Below, piece by piece: positions 33,934-46,300 of a stretch of 64,000 nt of DNA; within the stretch, counting starts at the first letter, position 1, and every line of letters begins with the position of its first letter. A program made the translations under genes and the position numbers. Source of the DNA: Ottelia alismoides (lineage: Eukaryota; Streptophyta; Magnoliopsida; Alismatales; Hydrocharitaceae). The stretch is from positions 558,001 to 622,000 of the forward strand of contig JAZKJV010002623.1 in the NCBI GenBank assembly GCA_037367405.1. The letters run 5' to 3'. Under the pieces are notes generated by a model that saw only the letters and a program-made list of their open reading frames with translations, had not been told where the DNA came from and made no database searches.

Positions 33934-34920
33934 TGTTAGTTCATGCATGAGCATACATATTGTGATGATAACAGAACTTGTGCAGATAGACAAATCTTAT
34001 GCAATTATCTTGAAGGTAGGTCAAGAGTAGGAGAACTGTTGGAGCAAGAACAAGCTTAAGTTTTAGGAGATTAAACTTAAGTGAGGAAGATTCTAAGAAG
34101 ATCAAAGAAGTTCAATGTTAAGGAAATTCAGCTCAATATTAAGAAAGGATCTTAAGTTCAGGAAGAAGACGAAGTCTTTTCTTTTATTGAGTCATGTATT
34201 ACATAATTATCTTAGATTGTAAAAGACGTCAAGTATCATGCATCTGGCATATAAAAACCGTTGACTTTGACCTTGACTTTGAGGTTAAGTTGATCAATCA
34301 ACATTCCTTTAATGATCGACCACTTAATTCATTAATTCTTGATTAGTCAATTGGTCATGACTGATCGATCAACCTATGTTGGTTAATTGATCAATCCTTG
34401 TTTTATGATCAATCAAGTTTCGAATTCAACGGCTATATGGCAACTATGATCGATCATCCAAATCAACCTACTCGATCATTTGATTTTGATCGAACATGCA
34501 AATACCTCGATCAATCATTTTCTATTTTAGGAAGATTTTTGAAGGAGACTTCATTCCCGATTTGTTCACAACGGCTGCTTTTTCAAAGTCAATGACTATG
34601 GAGACTCTAAACCTATAAATAAGATCAAGTACCTCACTTATTCAACACACAACAAAAGAGCAACATGCTCTCTTCTCTCTGTTCTTTACTCCATACTTTG
34701 AAAGAAAGTACTAAGAGCAAATTTTCCGATCCGTGCTTCACGTCTACATCTACGATGTTCTACGATTCATCTTACAAGCTCGTTCCTTGCTCTGTAAGAT
34801 CGTTATAGGTTTGCCTCGTAATCTTTATTACGTATTTTCCTTTCATATTGAGGTTATTATGATAGTTTAACTGAAATATAATTGAGTCGGTCGTGTAATC
34901 AACTCAAGTTGTAGTACAAT
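33934..34920 (+). repeat. Possible long LTR relic (SIRE-like), unpaired
   Basis: Begins TGTTAGTTCATGCATG and has features I associate with long copia LTRs. It contains many gatcgatcaa words, a caacggctat phrase, a TATA-like cctataaataag at about 34,610 and a downstream pyrimidine-rich leader. No second LTR, primer site or flanking duplication was found, so the ends and the assignment are uncertain. Confidence 0.3.
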
Positions 34921-35130
34921 TGGATTGCCCACGTGAAGAGCTCATGTTAGTGGAAGACCCGTGTGGGCTAAGTTGAAAGTTTGAGTCAGGAGACTCATTT
35001 CGAGGTTTTTACCCATGAGGGTTTCCATGTTAAATATATGTGCATTTTTGATCGATTGTTTATCATGTGATTGAAAGTGATGCATGACATTTGTTTTTAG
35101 AATATTGTTTGTAGTGATACATGTCACAAT

Positions 35131-35541
35131 AGATCTTAACACATCAAATGTATAGGACAACCAGATCTTAACATTAGCCATCATCCCAATATCATTTACA
35201 TAGGATGTCATCTACATAAAGCATGATGAGCACAGTGGTTCTCCCACTAAGCTTCTTGTATACACATGGTTCATCAAGATTCTGAAGGAAATCACAACTC
35301 TTTACGATTTCACCTTTGGATGTTCCAACTATGAGAAGCTTGTTTAAGGCCATAAATGGATTTCTTCAACTTGCAGACTTTGCCTTCCTTGACTATGAAG
35401 TCTTAAGGTTGTTTCCAATAGATATCTTCTTCAATGTATTCATTAAGGAATGTAATTTTGATGTTTTCTGCCAGATGTCATAGTCAAGTTGTGCAGTTAA
35501 TAGATATAATTAGCAATATCGTGATGGATTTAAGTATGATC
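35131..35541 (-). pseudogene. Old minus-strand copia, fragment A: reverse transcriptase C-terminal half
   Basis: Read on the minus strand: ITFLNEYIEEDIYW, LKKSIYGLKQASHSW and the catalytic YVDDIL (about 35,200), followed by NDIGMMANVKIWLS. Similarity is lost below about 35,130. It is interrupted on its upstream side by the hAT element. Joining across the 8-bp duplication continues the motif series without a break. Confidence 0.75.
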
Positions 35542-36559
35542 CATGGACTGAAATCTCGCGAAATTTCGCCGAAATTTCAACGAAATTTCGGTTTCGATGG
35601 GTATCGGGTATCGAAATCATACTGTATATCGAGATCCCCGGTTTCGGTCGAAATATCGCGAGATATCGCCGATATCTCGGTCCATCTCGATATCTCGCCC
35701 AACATTAGGAATCTTTGAATAGAAAAATCTGCCCACTTTCGAAATATAGCGAAATATCGGTCGAAATGTCCCCATTTCGACCGACTTTGGGCAGTGGCTG
35801 TTCTCTTCTTCCTCCAAGACCTTCATCCCTTGAGGTAAGCCAATTTATGATAAATCTTCTTCAAATTCAATAATTTTTTTAGGGTTTTCACTAAATGGTT
35901 GTTGATATAGCTAGGCATGGTGTTTAATTTGAGAGATTTCCCCCAAAATAGGTATAAATTTGGAGTAGAAATTTGGGGCTTTTATGTTTTTTTTGCACAA
36001 TAGTGCTAACTATGATCATTGTATCACAGATCTGAAGTTAACATGAACTAAAACATTGTTGGAGATTATTCTCTTGGATCTATGTTAGAAGAAATTGGGG
36101 GTTTTGAAGTTTAATGTGGAACGATAATGAGTTGTGGTGTTATATATTCGGATCTTGTGTTTTGGAAGTATAAATCATAGTCTGGAAATTGTTTTGGATT
36201 AATAAAAATTAAAAATATAGAAAATCCGAAAATGATTTGTTAAATATTTACGTTTTTGTTCATATTTTGTGTCAATAATGTAGTCTTTCATGAAATTGGT
36301 CCCCTAATTTGTAGATCTAAGATCCTAATGTATAGATCCAAGGTTTTTTTCTGTAAATAAGAAAAGTAGGTGTTGGAAAAATTAAATATATAATAATTCC
36401 GAAATTAAAAAATAAAATAATTTGCATATTCATAAGTAGTTGCATTGTAATGCCAACTTAATGTTTGTTCTTGATTTTCCTCGCAGATTTCGACGTTCAT
36501 ACATGGCACATTCTGCGACATTCTGGTTTCGGTTCCGGTTCTTCATTTGGATATTCACC

Positions 36560-39249
36560 ATGGCACATTCTGCTTCCGGTTCTGGATCTGACAGTTCTGA
36601 TGATCAGATGGAAGAATTCAGTGGGGACATTGGGTGGAGGTATGTGTCCGCTCCTGATGGAAATAAGGCGAAGCCGCAATGCAATTTCTGTGGGAAGAAG
36701 TTGGGAGGAGGCGGGATCACAAGGATGAAGCAACATCTTGTTGGCAACAACAAGAATGTTGCCAAGTGCACGCGTTGTCCCAAAGATGTGAGGGACAAGG
36801 TCAAGGCGAGCTTGGACGGAAAGAAGGAAAAGGAGACGGAGAGAGTAAGAAGGGAAGAACAAATGAAGGAGTTCATGTTCGAGAAAGAATTCAACGTCCT
36901 TTCTGATTCAGATGACGATGATTTTGTGTACCCCGCCGACATTCAGACTGCATCAGAGAGGAGGGCATACAGAAGGGCTACAAAAGAATCATTGAGGAGC
37001 GAGTTCGAGAGGAGAGAACTCGGTGGTGCACGGGGCGGCTTCTATGGTGCAGGTGGGAGTGGGAGTGGTTCTGGAGGCGCACCAGTACCACCACCCACTA
37101 AGAAACACAAGGGGAAGGGAATTGAGCCCTTCTTAACGAGGAGCGGATCCATGCAATACAAGGCAAGCAAGGATCCGAAGCAGAAAACAGTGAAGGGAAT
37201 GTTCACCAATGCACGAGAAAGGGTAGGAAAAGCCATCAGCAAGCTCTTCTTTGGGGAGAGCATTCCTGCCAACATTGCAAGCGGGTCATTCTTGCAGCAT
37301 GCCGTTGATGAGATCGCTGCAGCGGGAACGAGAGTGAAGGCTCCTACATCCTACGAGATCATGAACAAATATCTTGGGATGGAGAAAGAGGAGATGAATG
37401 AGTACATCGCCGAGTTGAGGAGGAGATGGCCAGAGTATGGGGTGACATTGATGTGCGATGGGTGGACGAGCTACACAAGGAAGCAGATCATCAACTTCCT
37501 TGTTTACTGCGATGGGAAGACAATTTTCTTGAAATCTGTTGATGCATCTGAGCATGTGAAGGACCACAGGTACCTTCTGAAGTTGATGAAGGACGTTATA
37601 AAGGAGGTTGGGAAAGAGCACATTGTGCAAATTGTGACAGATAACGGCAGCAACTTCAAGAAGGCTGGTGAAACAATTATGAAGTCCAGCAGCTACGGAA
37701 TTTTCTGGACACCGTGTGCTGCGCATTGCATTGACTTGATCCTTAAGGATTTCAGCAAGAGGAAGCTCGTCTCAAGGGTGGTGGAGAAAGCACGAATGAT
37801 CACCACATTCATATACAACCACAGCAAAGTGTTGGCACTAATGAGGCGGATGTGCAATGGGGAGTTGGTGAGGCCTGGCATCACACGCTTTGCAACCAAT
37901 TTTATAGCGTTGCAAAGCCTCAAGCAACATAAGACGGGTTTGAAAACCATGTGTTGCCAGGGTGAGTGGTTCGAGATACCTGAAGCTCGGACTGAAGGAG
38001 GACGGAAGGTGGAGATATTGATCAATGATATCTCCTTTTGGGATGACGTGACTCGGGTCACGAGGATCATGGATCCAGTGGTATCTGCATTGCGGATCGT
38101 GGATGGCGACAAGAAGCCCACCATGGGAGTCATCTACGAGGCAATGCGCTGCATGAGAGAGAAGGTCCGAGAAGCGGTTGGGAAGGGATCAAAAGCATGG
38201 TTGGACATCATAGACGAGCGATGGTCTAAGATGCTCTCGCATCCTCTTCACAAGGCCGGTATGTATTATGTAAAAAAGGTTTTTTTTCAATCATTTAAAT
38301 TTTTATAGTTGGACATCATAAATGAGCTTGTTTGTGAATTTCTGTGCAGCTTATTACTTCAATCCTAAGTACCACTACAAGAATGGACTTGGTACAAATG
38401 GTGACCTTCTCTCAGCCGTACAGATTGTGGTGGAGAAGCTCGTCAAGGACGAGAAGTTGCAGAGCATGTGCATGAATGAGGTACTAATATCATCAATTTC
38501 TACCTATATTTTTGACTTTTGAGTCACAAGATATTTGGGTTGAACCTATTTGTGCGTTGTGAAGGTTAAGTATTACCGAGATGCATTGGGTTCCTTTGGT
38601 CGGATTACTGCGGTCAACGGTCGTGGCAATACTCTTCCTGGTAGGGACGGAGGCAAATAAACCCATTACTTGTGTTGATTTTGTGTACATTTATTTGTAC
38701 TTATGATTTCTGTCTTTTCCTTTTTTTGCAGCCGAATGGTGGATGTTATACGGGATGGAAGCTCCCAACCTTCGAAGTGTGGCAGTGAAAGTGTTGTCTC
38801 AAACCGCATCTGCTGGCGGTTGTGAGAGGAACTGGAGCACGTTCAATTTGATACATTCAAAGAGAAGGAACAGGTTGGGAGAAAAGAAGCTCAATGACCT
38901 TGTCTTCGTGCATTACAACTTGAGGCTGAAATTGAAGCATGCAACGGAGGGACATGACAAAGATGACTATACGGACCCTATTGACCTTGCATACATTTTC
39001 AAGATGCACGATGACGATGCTGATGAGGACGTTCTCCAGAGGTGGATGGATTCCAATGGTGCCCCAGTTCTCGATCAGCCAGGTGGAAGACCGAATGAGA
39101 ACATCAGCCAACAAATGGGAGCAGACGTTGGTGACTTTTTGGCCATATCCGGGCGGATTACAGACCCTGTTGGAGGGTTGGAGGGCGAGATTGATGCAGC
39201 TGTTGATGAAATTCTCTCCAGTAGCTCCAAATCCAAGTCACAATCATAG
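36560..39249 (+). CDS. hAT transposase (BED finger, DUF659, hAT C-terminal dimerisation), four exons
   Basis: My model joins 36560-38258, 38350-38480, 38565-38640 and 38732-39249, every junction GT...AG and in phase, giving 807 residues, normal for hAT. The BED finger is at about residues 25-75 (CNFCGKK...H...C). A DUF659 region holds CDGWTS and VTDNGSNFK with two likely catalytic Asp, then TPCAAHCIDLILKD. The C-terminal dimerisation domain contains GGCERNWSTFNLIHSKRR with the likely catalytic Glu. Other in-frame starts exist at 36440 and 36503. A splice acceptor-like ttttcctcgcag at 36485 suggests a 5'-UTR intron, and acc-ATG-G at 36560 is the best start context. The frame meets a single UAG at 39247-39249, beyond which it stays open. 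Key residues look intact, so the enzyme may be active. Confidence 0.88.
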
Positions 39250-40212
39250 GATGACAGTGGAGATGATGATGATGACGATGTTGGTCGTGCTGGACCTGGT
39301 GGTGGTGGAGAGTCAAACTCAGGTGGGTCAGGAGGGAGTGGTCGTGGGCCACAAGCTACCAGACTTGAGGAAGGCCTACAAGCAGGACGTGAGTATATGG
39401 AGAGACAACGGAACACACACGGACAATTTGTTCCAAGTCCAAGTCCAGGGCCTACGGATTACGAGTACGGTCGAGGCCAGCGTCCAACCGACAGCTACAT
39501 GGAAGATTTGACATCATCTGTAGGTTCTTTGAGCTTCATGGATATCGACAGCCCATATCGCGGAGGAGCACAAAGTCCTTTAGGCGGATATGGATCGTCG
39601 CACGATGAGAGATCATTTGGCGTTTTCCCGGAATACTTTCAAGCTCCTCCTCCAGGACCTCCTCCTCCTCCTCCTCAGTACGCACCTCCAGCATATTCAT
39701 ATGGTTACAGTGGATATGGGGGATACAGTAGCGGAGACAACTACCAAAGTAGCCAACCTGAGCAGAGCCAGGGCAGTTTCTTTGGGGGTGACAGCTACGG
39801 TTTCTTTCCTGACTACTACACGGCAGTTCCTCCTCATCCGCAGAGATCTTCTCCTACTCCGTCGTCGTCGTCCCGAGGATCTCAGGGCAGTAGTTCGCAG
39901 CAGCCTCGTCGTGCCACTCGTGATACCGGATCCAGTGCTGCTTATCCTCGACTCGGGATGCTCATAGGCATCGATGACCACCAGTACAGGCAGTATGTCA
40001 TGGATTACAAGGCCATGTACTCGTACATGACATGGGAGAACTACTGCGAGTTTATAGAATCTGCGATGCGCTATGAGAGACAGCAAGGAAGGGGGGGCAT
40101 TCAGATCCACCACGAAACTCCTGGTTCTGAACAAAACATGTCACCAGGGCAGGTACTATATTTTAATCTTTACTCTCTTTTATTGCATTTATCAGAAATA
40201 TGCATGTTCTAA
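39250..40212 (+). CDS. In-frame low-complexity extension of the hAT transposase
   Basis: The frame after the UAG stays open for about 320 codons. It starts with an acidic run of Asp, then Gly/Ser, then a Pro/Tyr/Gly/Gln/Ser-rich disordered section (for example PPPGPPPPPPQYAPPAY). It ends with an ordered-looking Tyr- and Met-rich stretch (YRQYVMDYKAMYSYMTW). A likely splice donor, gggcag/gtacta, lies at 40153/40154, so the last 20 codons are probably intron and a further exon may follow. This could be the true C terminus cut off by a recent stop mutation, or a read-through tail. Confidence 0.55.
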   Translation, partial: DDSGDDDDDDVGRAGPGGGGESNSGGSGGSGRGPQATRLEEGLQAGREYMERQRNTHGQFVPSPSPGPTDYEYGRGQRPTDSYMEDLTSSVGSLSFMDIDSPYRGGAQSPLGGYGSSHDERSFGVFPEYFQAPPPGPPPPPPQYAPPAYSYGYSGYGGYSSGDNYQSSQPEQSQGSFFGGDSYGFFPDYYTAVPPHPQRSSPTPSSSSRGSQGSSSQQPRRATRDTGSSAAYPRLGMLIGIDDHQYRQYVMDYKAMYSYMTWENYCEFIESAMRYERQQGRGGIQIHHETPGSEQNMSPGQVLYFNLYSLLLHLSEICMF

Positions 40213-40510
40213 ATAATTTTAACTTGTTGTAAGTTGTATTGTATTTGTAAGACTAGACTATTACTCTTGTTTATTATGTATTAACAATGTTACAACTTAC
40301 AACCATGGTTTCAACTTTTATATATTAACTGTCTTATGAGATTTCGGTCGAGATAGGTTGTAATAGAGGGGTGGAGATCCTCAATTGCAATGATATGGAT
40401 AAAATATGGGTCATTTCGACCTATATCGATCGAGACATGTTGCTTGGGTTCCAACAATATGTCCACCGATATGACCGATATGGCCGATATGTCTATATAT
40501 AGGGTATAGA

Positions 40511-41444
40511 CATGGTTCGGAAATGCGGTCCATGCGGCCGCATATGCGGCCGCATATGCGTATTCAATCACTTGACCGAAGCGCATATGCCATATGCGGC
40601 AATATGCGGTCAAAACGCATATGCGGTCCGCATATGCGGGATATGCGGCCGCATATGCGGCCGCATATCTGATAGGATTAATGTTATCCGTGGCATGTTG
40701 ATGACACATTAACTTGATTTTTTTCCGAACTCTTATATCATCATTTACATTGATGCATCTTTTCATTATTCTCATATATGTTGCATTTGAGAATATAATC
40801 TAGGGTATTTTTTTCTCATATCCATTTCCTACATTGTTCTCAACACTTCTTAATGAATTGTTTACTGCTTTTTGAATTTCATATCAAATGAAATTCATTC
40901 TAATTCTTTAATAAACATGAAATAGTTGACTAAAAGTATGCCACTTTACATATTTGTGCTTCTAATAAATTTATATGAAAATACAATTTTCTCCTATATT
41001 TTGTGTCAACATGTTTTGTCCAAATTTTGGGTGTATGATTTGTATACCTATGATTATTTTTAGTTTTTGTTATCTATAGGGTCTAATATATACATTAAAG
41101 ATTTTCTTATAGAATTCATGTGTTCCCTGTTGAATCCAAATTTGTGTATGTATATATATGCATTAAATTCAAAATATACACTAAAAAATAATCTATTTAT
41201 AATATCATGCTTATATATATCTTATTAATTATATTATCTTATTTGAAAATTTTCTTTTTGGATTTTGTTAGATCATCAACTTTTTTATATAATCATATTT
41301 TATTATTTATTTTATAATATTTTAAATTAAAATATTACAAACCGCATAAACCGCATATACTTCTGTATACTCCTCCGCATATTCGCTTACTCGCTTTAGA
41401 CCGCATGACCGAACGAATACCGCATACCGCATTTCTGAACCTTG
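40511..41444. mobile_element. Nested non-autonomous hAT element, 934 bp
   Basis: Exact 8-bp duplication ggtataga (40503-40510 and 41445-41452). Ends CATGGTTCGGAAATGCGG and, as complement, CAAGGTTCAGAAATGCGG: 18 bp with two mismatches. The left subterminal region, 40,525-40,670, is a dense cluster of gcggccgcatatgcgg and catatgcgg palindromes; the right one has cgcatacc words. The middle is plain AT-rich DNA. The CAnGGTTC start resembles the host hAT, but the subterminal repeats differ, so it is a related but distinct family. Confidence 0.85.
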
Positions 41445-41667
41445 GGTATAGATGACCAATTTGTATGAAATAAATGTGTATTTGTATGTTATTTACTGTT
41501 CTAATAACTTGGAATATCGAAATTTTCAATAAAAATTGGAAAAAAAATCGGGTTTTTTTAGCTTTTTCGACGTTTCCACCGAAATCGTCGAAATTTCCCG
41601 AAATTTCGGCGAAATTTCGGTATTGGACCTTACCGAAACGATATCGAAATCGAAATTTCGAACCTTG

Positions 41668-42710
41668 GTATGATCGCAGGAGAGAATGTCTTATTATAAT
41701 CGATGCATTCCCTCTGTATGTAGTCCTTGACTACGAGTCATGCCTTGAAGGTCTCTACCTTCACATCAAGTCCTCTCTTTCTCTTGAAGATACATTTACA
41801 CCCAATGAGTTTAACCCATTTATGTGGATTTTCTAAAGTCCATGTATCATTCTTGTAAATGGAGTCTATCTCAAACTTCATTTCTAGATGTTTATCCATG
41901 TCATAATCTGTTAGTGTTTTATCATATGAAGTCCTATCATCGTTAGACTCTTGTAATACATGGAATGTGTACCTCTCAGGTTACCACTATCAAGCATTTT
42001 TTTAAGAGGTATTGACGTGTCATCTTCCATTATATCTTCAATTTCTGATGTAAGAACTTCATTGGTCTCACCAGACTCGATGACTTCTATTTACTTTGTT
42101 GTTATCTTGACTCTTAAGAAACTCGCCTTCCAGAAATTTAATGTCTCTAGAGACAAACACTTTTTGAGTTTCAGAATCATAAAATAGGTATCTAATATCA
42201 TTCTTTATATATCTAATGGAAAAGCACACTCTCAAGTGTGAGATTCCAGCTTTTTTACATCCACATTTTTAGCATGAACCCAACAACCTTAAATTGGTAA
42301 GTACAGAATACATACTTTGATTCCAAACCAAAGCTCGTGAGTTGTAGGTATTGATTTGCTTAGAATCTTGTTTGGATATAGGCTGCAATCTCTATTGTAT
42401 GTCCCCGTAAACTAAGACGTACGTGTCGTTTACTCGACATTGATCTTACCATGTCCACCATGGCTCTGTCGCGTCACGCTGCAACTCTATTGAGTTGAGG
42501 AGAACCTTGAAGGAATAAGATTTGAAATTATTCCTCTCTTTTTAAGGTATTCTTCGAACTCATCTGAGAGGTATTCACCACCTCGATCACATCAAATTCA
42601 TTTGATCCTCCTTCATGTTTGAGTGTTAACCAAAGCCGTGAACGCTTTGAACTTTACAAAGATTTCAGACTTGTGGTGTAATAGAAAAACATGGTACCAC
42701 GAATGATCAT
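41668..42710 (-). pseudogene. Old minus-strand copia, fragment B: integrase C-terminal part to RT start
   Basis: Read on the minus strand from 42,700 downward: HHKSEIFVKF, then RGGEYLSDEFEEYLKKRGI from the integrase core. Decayed linker follows, then reverse transcriptase with IFKRKRG and KVETFKA near 41,770, and FSPAII at the hAT junction (about 41,680). Stops and shifts throughout. Confidence 0.75.
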
Positions 42711-42865
42711 TGTAGAGATAGTTCGTAGTCTTATTATCTCTTTAAGTAGTTTATCGTTATTTCTTTATCTTCCATGGACCTCTCTGTAATTTACCCTTTA
42801 GGTCTCTCCCTATATAAGAGAGCCTAGGGTTTTCTGAATTAGTATCAAAGACTTTTTTCCTAACA
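42711..42865 (+). repeat. Copia 3 5' LTR
   Basis: 155 bp, TGTAGAGATAGTTCG...CCTAACA, with TATATAAGAG as the likely core promoter. Confidence 0.95.
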
Positions 42866-43331
42866 TGGTATCAGAGCCGCCCTAGGGCTCTATACCCGTC
42901 GCCCCTCCTCTCGGCGCCCCTCCTCTCCCCACCCGCCTCCTTCCCCTCGGCGCATCTCCACGCGCCTAGCCGCAGCCCACCGCCTCTTCGGCTCGCCGCC
43001 AGCAACCCCCAAGCGTCTCCAGACCACCGCCACCGCCTCCTCGACAGCCGCCAGGTCTCCAGCCCGTCGCTAGGCCGCCGCCTACGGCTCCCAACGGTAC
43101 CAGCCTGCCGCCTGCGGGTCCCAGCCACTGCCTGCGGCTGCTGCTTGCTGTCGTAGGTCCCAACCAGTCGCCGTAGGGCTGTAAGCCTTCTCTAAGGCGT
43201 GCCCTAGTACTCTACTCGTCCGATATATGGGTTTGAGTGCATAACGTCTACCTATGCACTCAAATCCGATGAAGTTGGTGTAGACATTCATCATTGTGTC
43301 TATATACCCGTGTTCTTCTCCGACAGGCAGT

Positions 43332-46300
43332 ATGTCAGAATCGAAAGCCGATATGCCCTCCACCGGCGCATTCAAAGGTCTTGCGCCAATAGTGAAGATG
43401 GACGGGTCAAACTATGAGCTCTGGGCTATGCAGTTCATGAGTCTCATGAAGTCTAATGGTAAGAAACACATTCTTACCGAGGATGAGCCTACAGAGAAGA
43501 CAGGGATCTATGCCTCATGGGAGGCTGATGACGCTTACGCGAAGGTCTGGTTGTCCGGTACATTGACGATGGAGATTGCGAACGATGTCCTCCATCAGCC
43601 CACGGCCGAGGCCATGTGGGACATTCTTGCCGCTACATATTCGCAGGTGCGAAATGAGACAAAGATGTTGCAGCTTCAGCATGACATTTTCACAATGAAG
43701 CAGAGCGGCAGACCTCTTCATTCCCTATACACATCCCTAAGAGGGATGTTTGAGAAGTTATACAGTACCATCCCTCTCACTGCTACTCCTGAACAGCAGA
43801 AAACGTTTCGGAATGCCACCATGGTGGGCGTTCTACTTGCGGCTCTTAATCCTGAGTACGATGCCGCCCGGTCCCAGATCCTAGCTGATGCAGTTATTCC
43901 TCCAGTGGAGGATGTTTACAGAAGGCTCAGTCGCATTCCAGTTTCCTCCAGCTCTTCTACTCCACCCCCATCTGCGATGGCAGCCTCGCGTGGGAGAGGT
44001 GGACCGCCTTCTGGTCGTGGTCGTGGACGTGGCCGTGGACCCCAGGGAAGGGGTGGTCGCTTCAGTCAAACATGCTCCTATTGTCACCGCACAGGACACT
44101 CAGAGGACACATGCTATTCTAAGCATGGATTTCCAGCATCGGCACGTGTTGCAGAGCACTCCCAGTCTCCACTGGCCTCTACTGCAGATAATCGATTTGA
44201 CGAACTTGTGGCCCGTCTCCGAGATATTATGCCACATGCTTCTGGTGATTCGTCTGGTGGTTCCTCAGATATTGCTGCCACTGCCTCTGCCAATTCATCC
44301 GCCACTGCAAGCACCTCAGGTAGATCTACTGCATTCACAACACCTTATGATATATCTGACTGGATTATCGATTCCGGAGCCACACATCATCTCTGCCGAG
44401 ATAGAGGTAGAATACAGGCCTACAGGGACATTCCTCCCGGTCGTTCAGTACAGATAGCAGATGGTACCCATTCGCCCCTTGTTGGACAGGGGGAGGTCTT
44501 CCTATCCTCCACTTTGCAATTACAGAACGTCCTGCATGCTCCTGAGTTCTCAATGAATTTGCTATCTATTAGTCAGATTACGAAGGATTTGAATTGTCGT
44601 GCTATATTTGACCCGTCTTCTCTCATTTTTCAAGACATACTCACGGGCAAGGTGATTGGTTGTGGCTCTGAGCAGAATGATTTATATCGACTGGTTCGGG
44701 ATTCCTACGCTGGCGTCTCCTCTCATTCTGTTGGACCAGTCTCTCCGTACATTTGGCATCTCCGGTTTGGTCACCTTCCACTTCAGAAAATGCGCCATCT
44801 TCTGCCTCAAATCTCTCCTAGTTCGTCGTTTCGATGTGAAGCGTGTCAGTTGGGGAAGCATCACAGGTCGAGCTTCCTACGTCGTCCGAGTCGGAGCAGT
44901 AGCTCCCCTTTTGAGTTGTTACATATAGATATATGGGGTCCGAGTCGTGTTCCTGATCATCAGGGGCACATGTTTTATCTTGTGGTAGTGGATGATTTCT
45001 CTCGTGTGTCATGGGTCTTTCTTTTGAAAAATAAATCTGAAGCAGGAAATGTGATCAAGAATTTGATTAATGAAGTGCACAATGTTTTTTCTTTCTCTGT
45101 CAAATATGTTCAGACGGATAATGCCCTTGAATTTTGTACACGCTCACTTTCACAATTCCTTTCATCAAAGGGTATTATTCACCAAACCACTTGTGCATAT
45201 ACCTCACAACAAAATGGTGTGACGGAGAGAAAGCATCGCCATCTCTTAGATATTACTCGAACACTGTTGATTCAAAGTTGTGCCCCTATTTCATTCTGGG
45301 GCGATGTTGTTCTTACTGCTTGTTATCTGGTCAACCGAATGCCATCCTCATTTCTTGGTGAGAAGATACCTATGTCCCTTATTTTTCCAGACAAGGAGTT
45401 ATTTTCACTGACTCCTCGTGTCTTTGGTATTGTGGCTTTCGTGCATCGTCTGTCTCCCGGACTTGACAAACTCTCTCCTAGAGCAGTCAAGTGCGTCTTT
45501 GTTGGTTATTCTAGGACTCAGAAGGGCTACCGGTGTTATGATCCTGCAACTAAGAGGTACTTTGTGAGTGTTGATGTCATTTTCTTTGAGTCTGTCAGGT
45601 ATTTCTCTCCTACAGGTGACAGAATGGTACCATCCACTACCACTGATGATATCTATGTTCCTCCACCACCAACATTGAGCACACCTGAGTCGTCCCCTGT
45701 GCCTGTCTCCACGCCAACACCACCTCTACCACCTCCACCTCCACCCATTCCACGGCCTATCATATCACCGTTACCTAAATTCTATACACGTCGGTCAGGT
45801 CCTGCTCAGACTACACAGCAGCCGATCATCACGCCTCAGGTATGTTCAGATGGCATTACTACTGATGGGTCAGGTTTGGTACATGTGCAGGATCCTTCAG
45901 TACAGGCAGACACTAGCCCATCTAGTACAGCAGATGATGATCTTGATGTTCCGATTGCTATTCGGAAGCAGAGGAGGCAATGTGCCTTATATCCATTTGC
46001 TTCACAGGTTTCTTTTCACCGTCTCACTGGTGATTTTCAGAGATTTGCCACAGCCTTGTCTTCCGTGGATATACCACGGACATACCAGGAAGCCTTGCAG
46101 AATGAATGCTGGAGATTAGCAATGGAAGAAGAAATGAGGGCCTTACAGTCTCGTGGCGCATGGTCTTTGGTCCCTGTACCTTCTGATACATCCGTTGTGA
46201 GCTGTAAATGGGTCTTTACTGTCAAATATCATGCAGATGACACGTTAGATAGATACAAAGCACGCTCGGTCGCCCGTGGGTTTACACAAACCTACGGTGT

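Larger units (their letters stand above)
35542..41667 (+). mobile_element. Complete hAT transposon with transposase gene, 6126 bp
   Basis: Exact 8-bp duplication gtatgatc (35534-35541 and 41668-41675). Termini CATGGACTGAAATCTCG and, as complement of the right end, CAAGGTTCGAAATTTCG form an imperfect inverted repeat. Subterminal regions of about 200 bp are dense in cgaaatttcg palindromes, probable transposase-binding sites. Inside is a transposase gene with BED finger, catalytic domain and dimerisation domain. A second hAT element is nested at 40511-41444. It sits in a copia reverse transcriptase, whose reading is continuous across the empty site. Confidence 0.9.

Noticed and set aside
35434..35826. 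Small frames over the left end of the large hAT
   Set aside because: They translate the cgaaatttcg subterminal repeats and are not conserved coding sequence.
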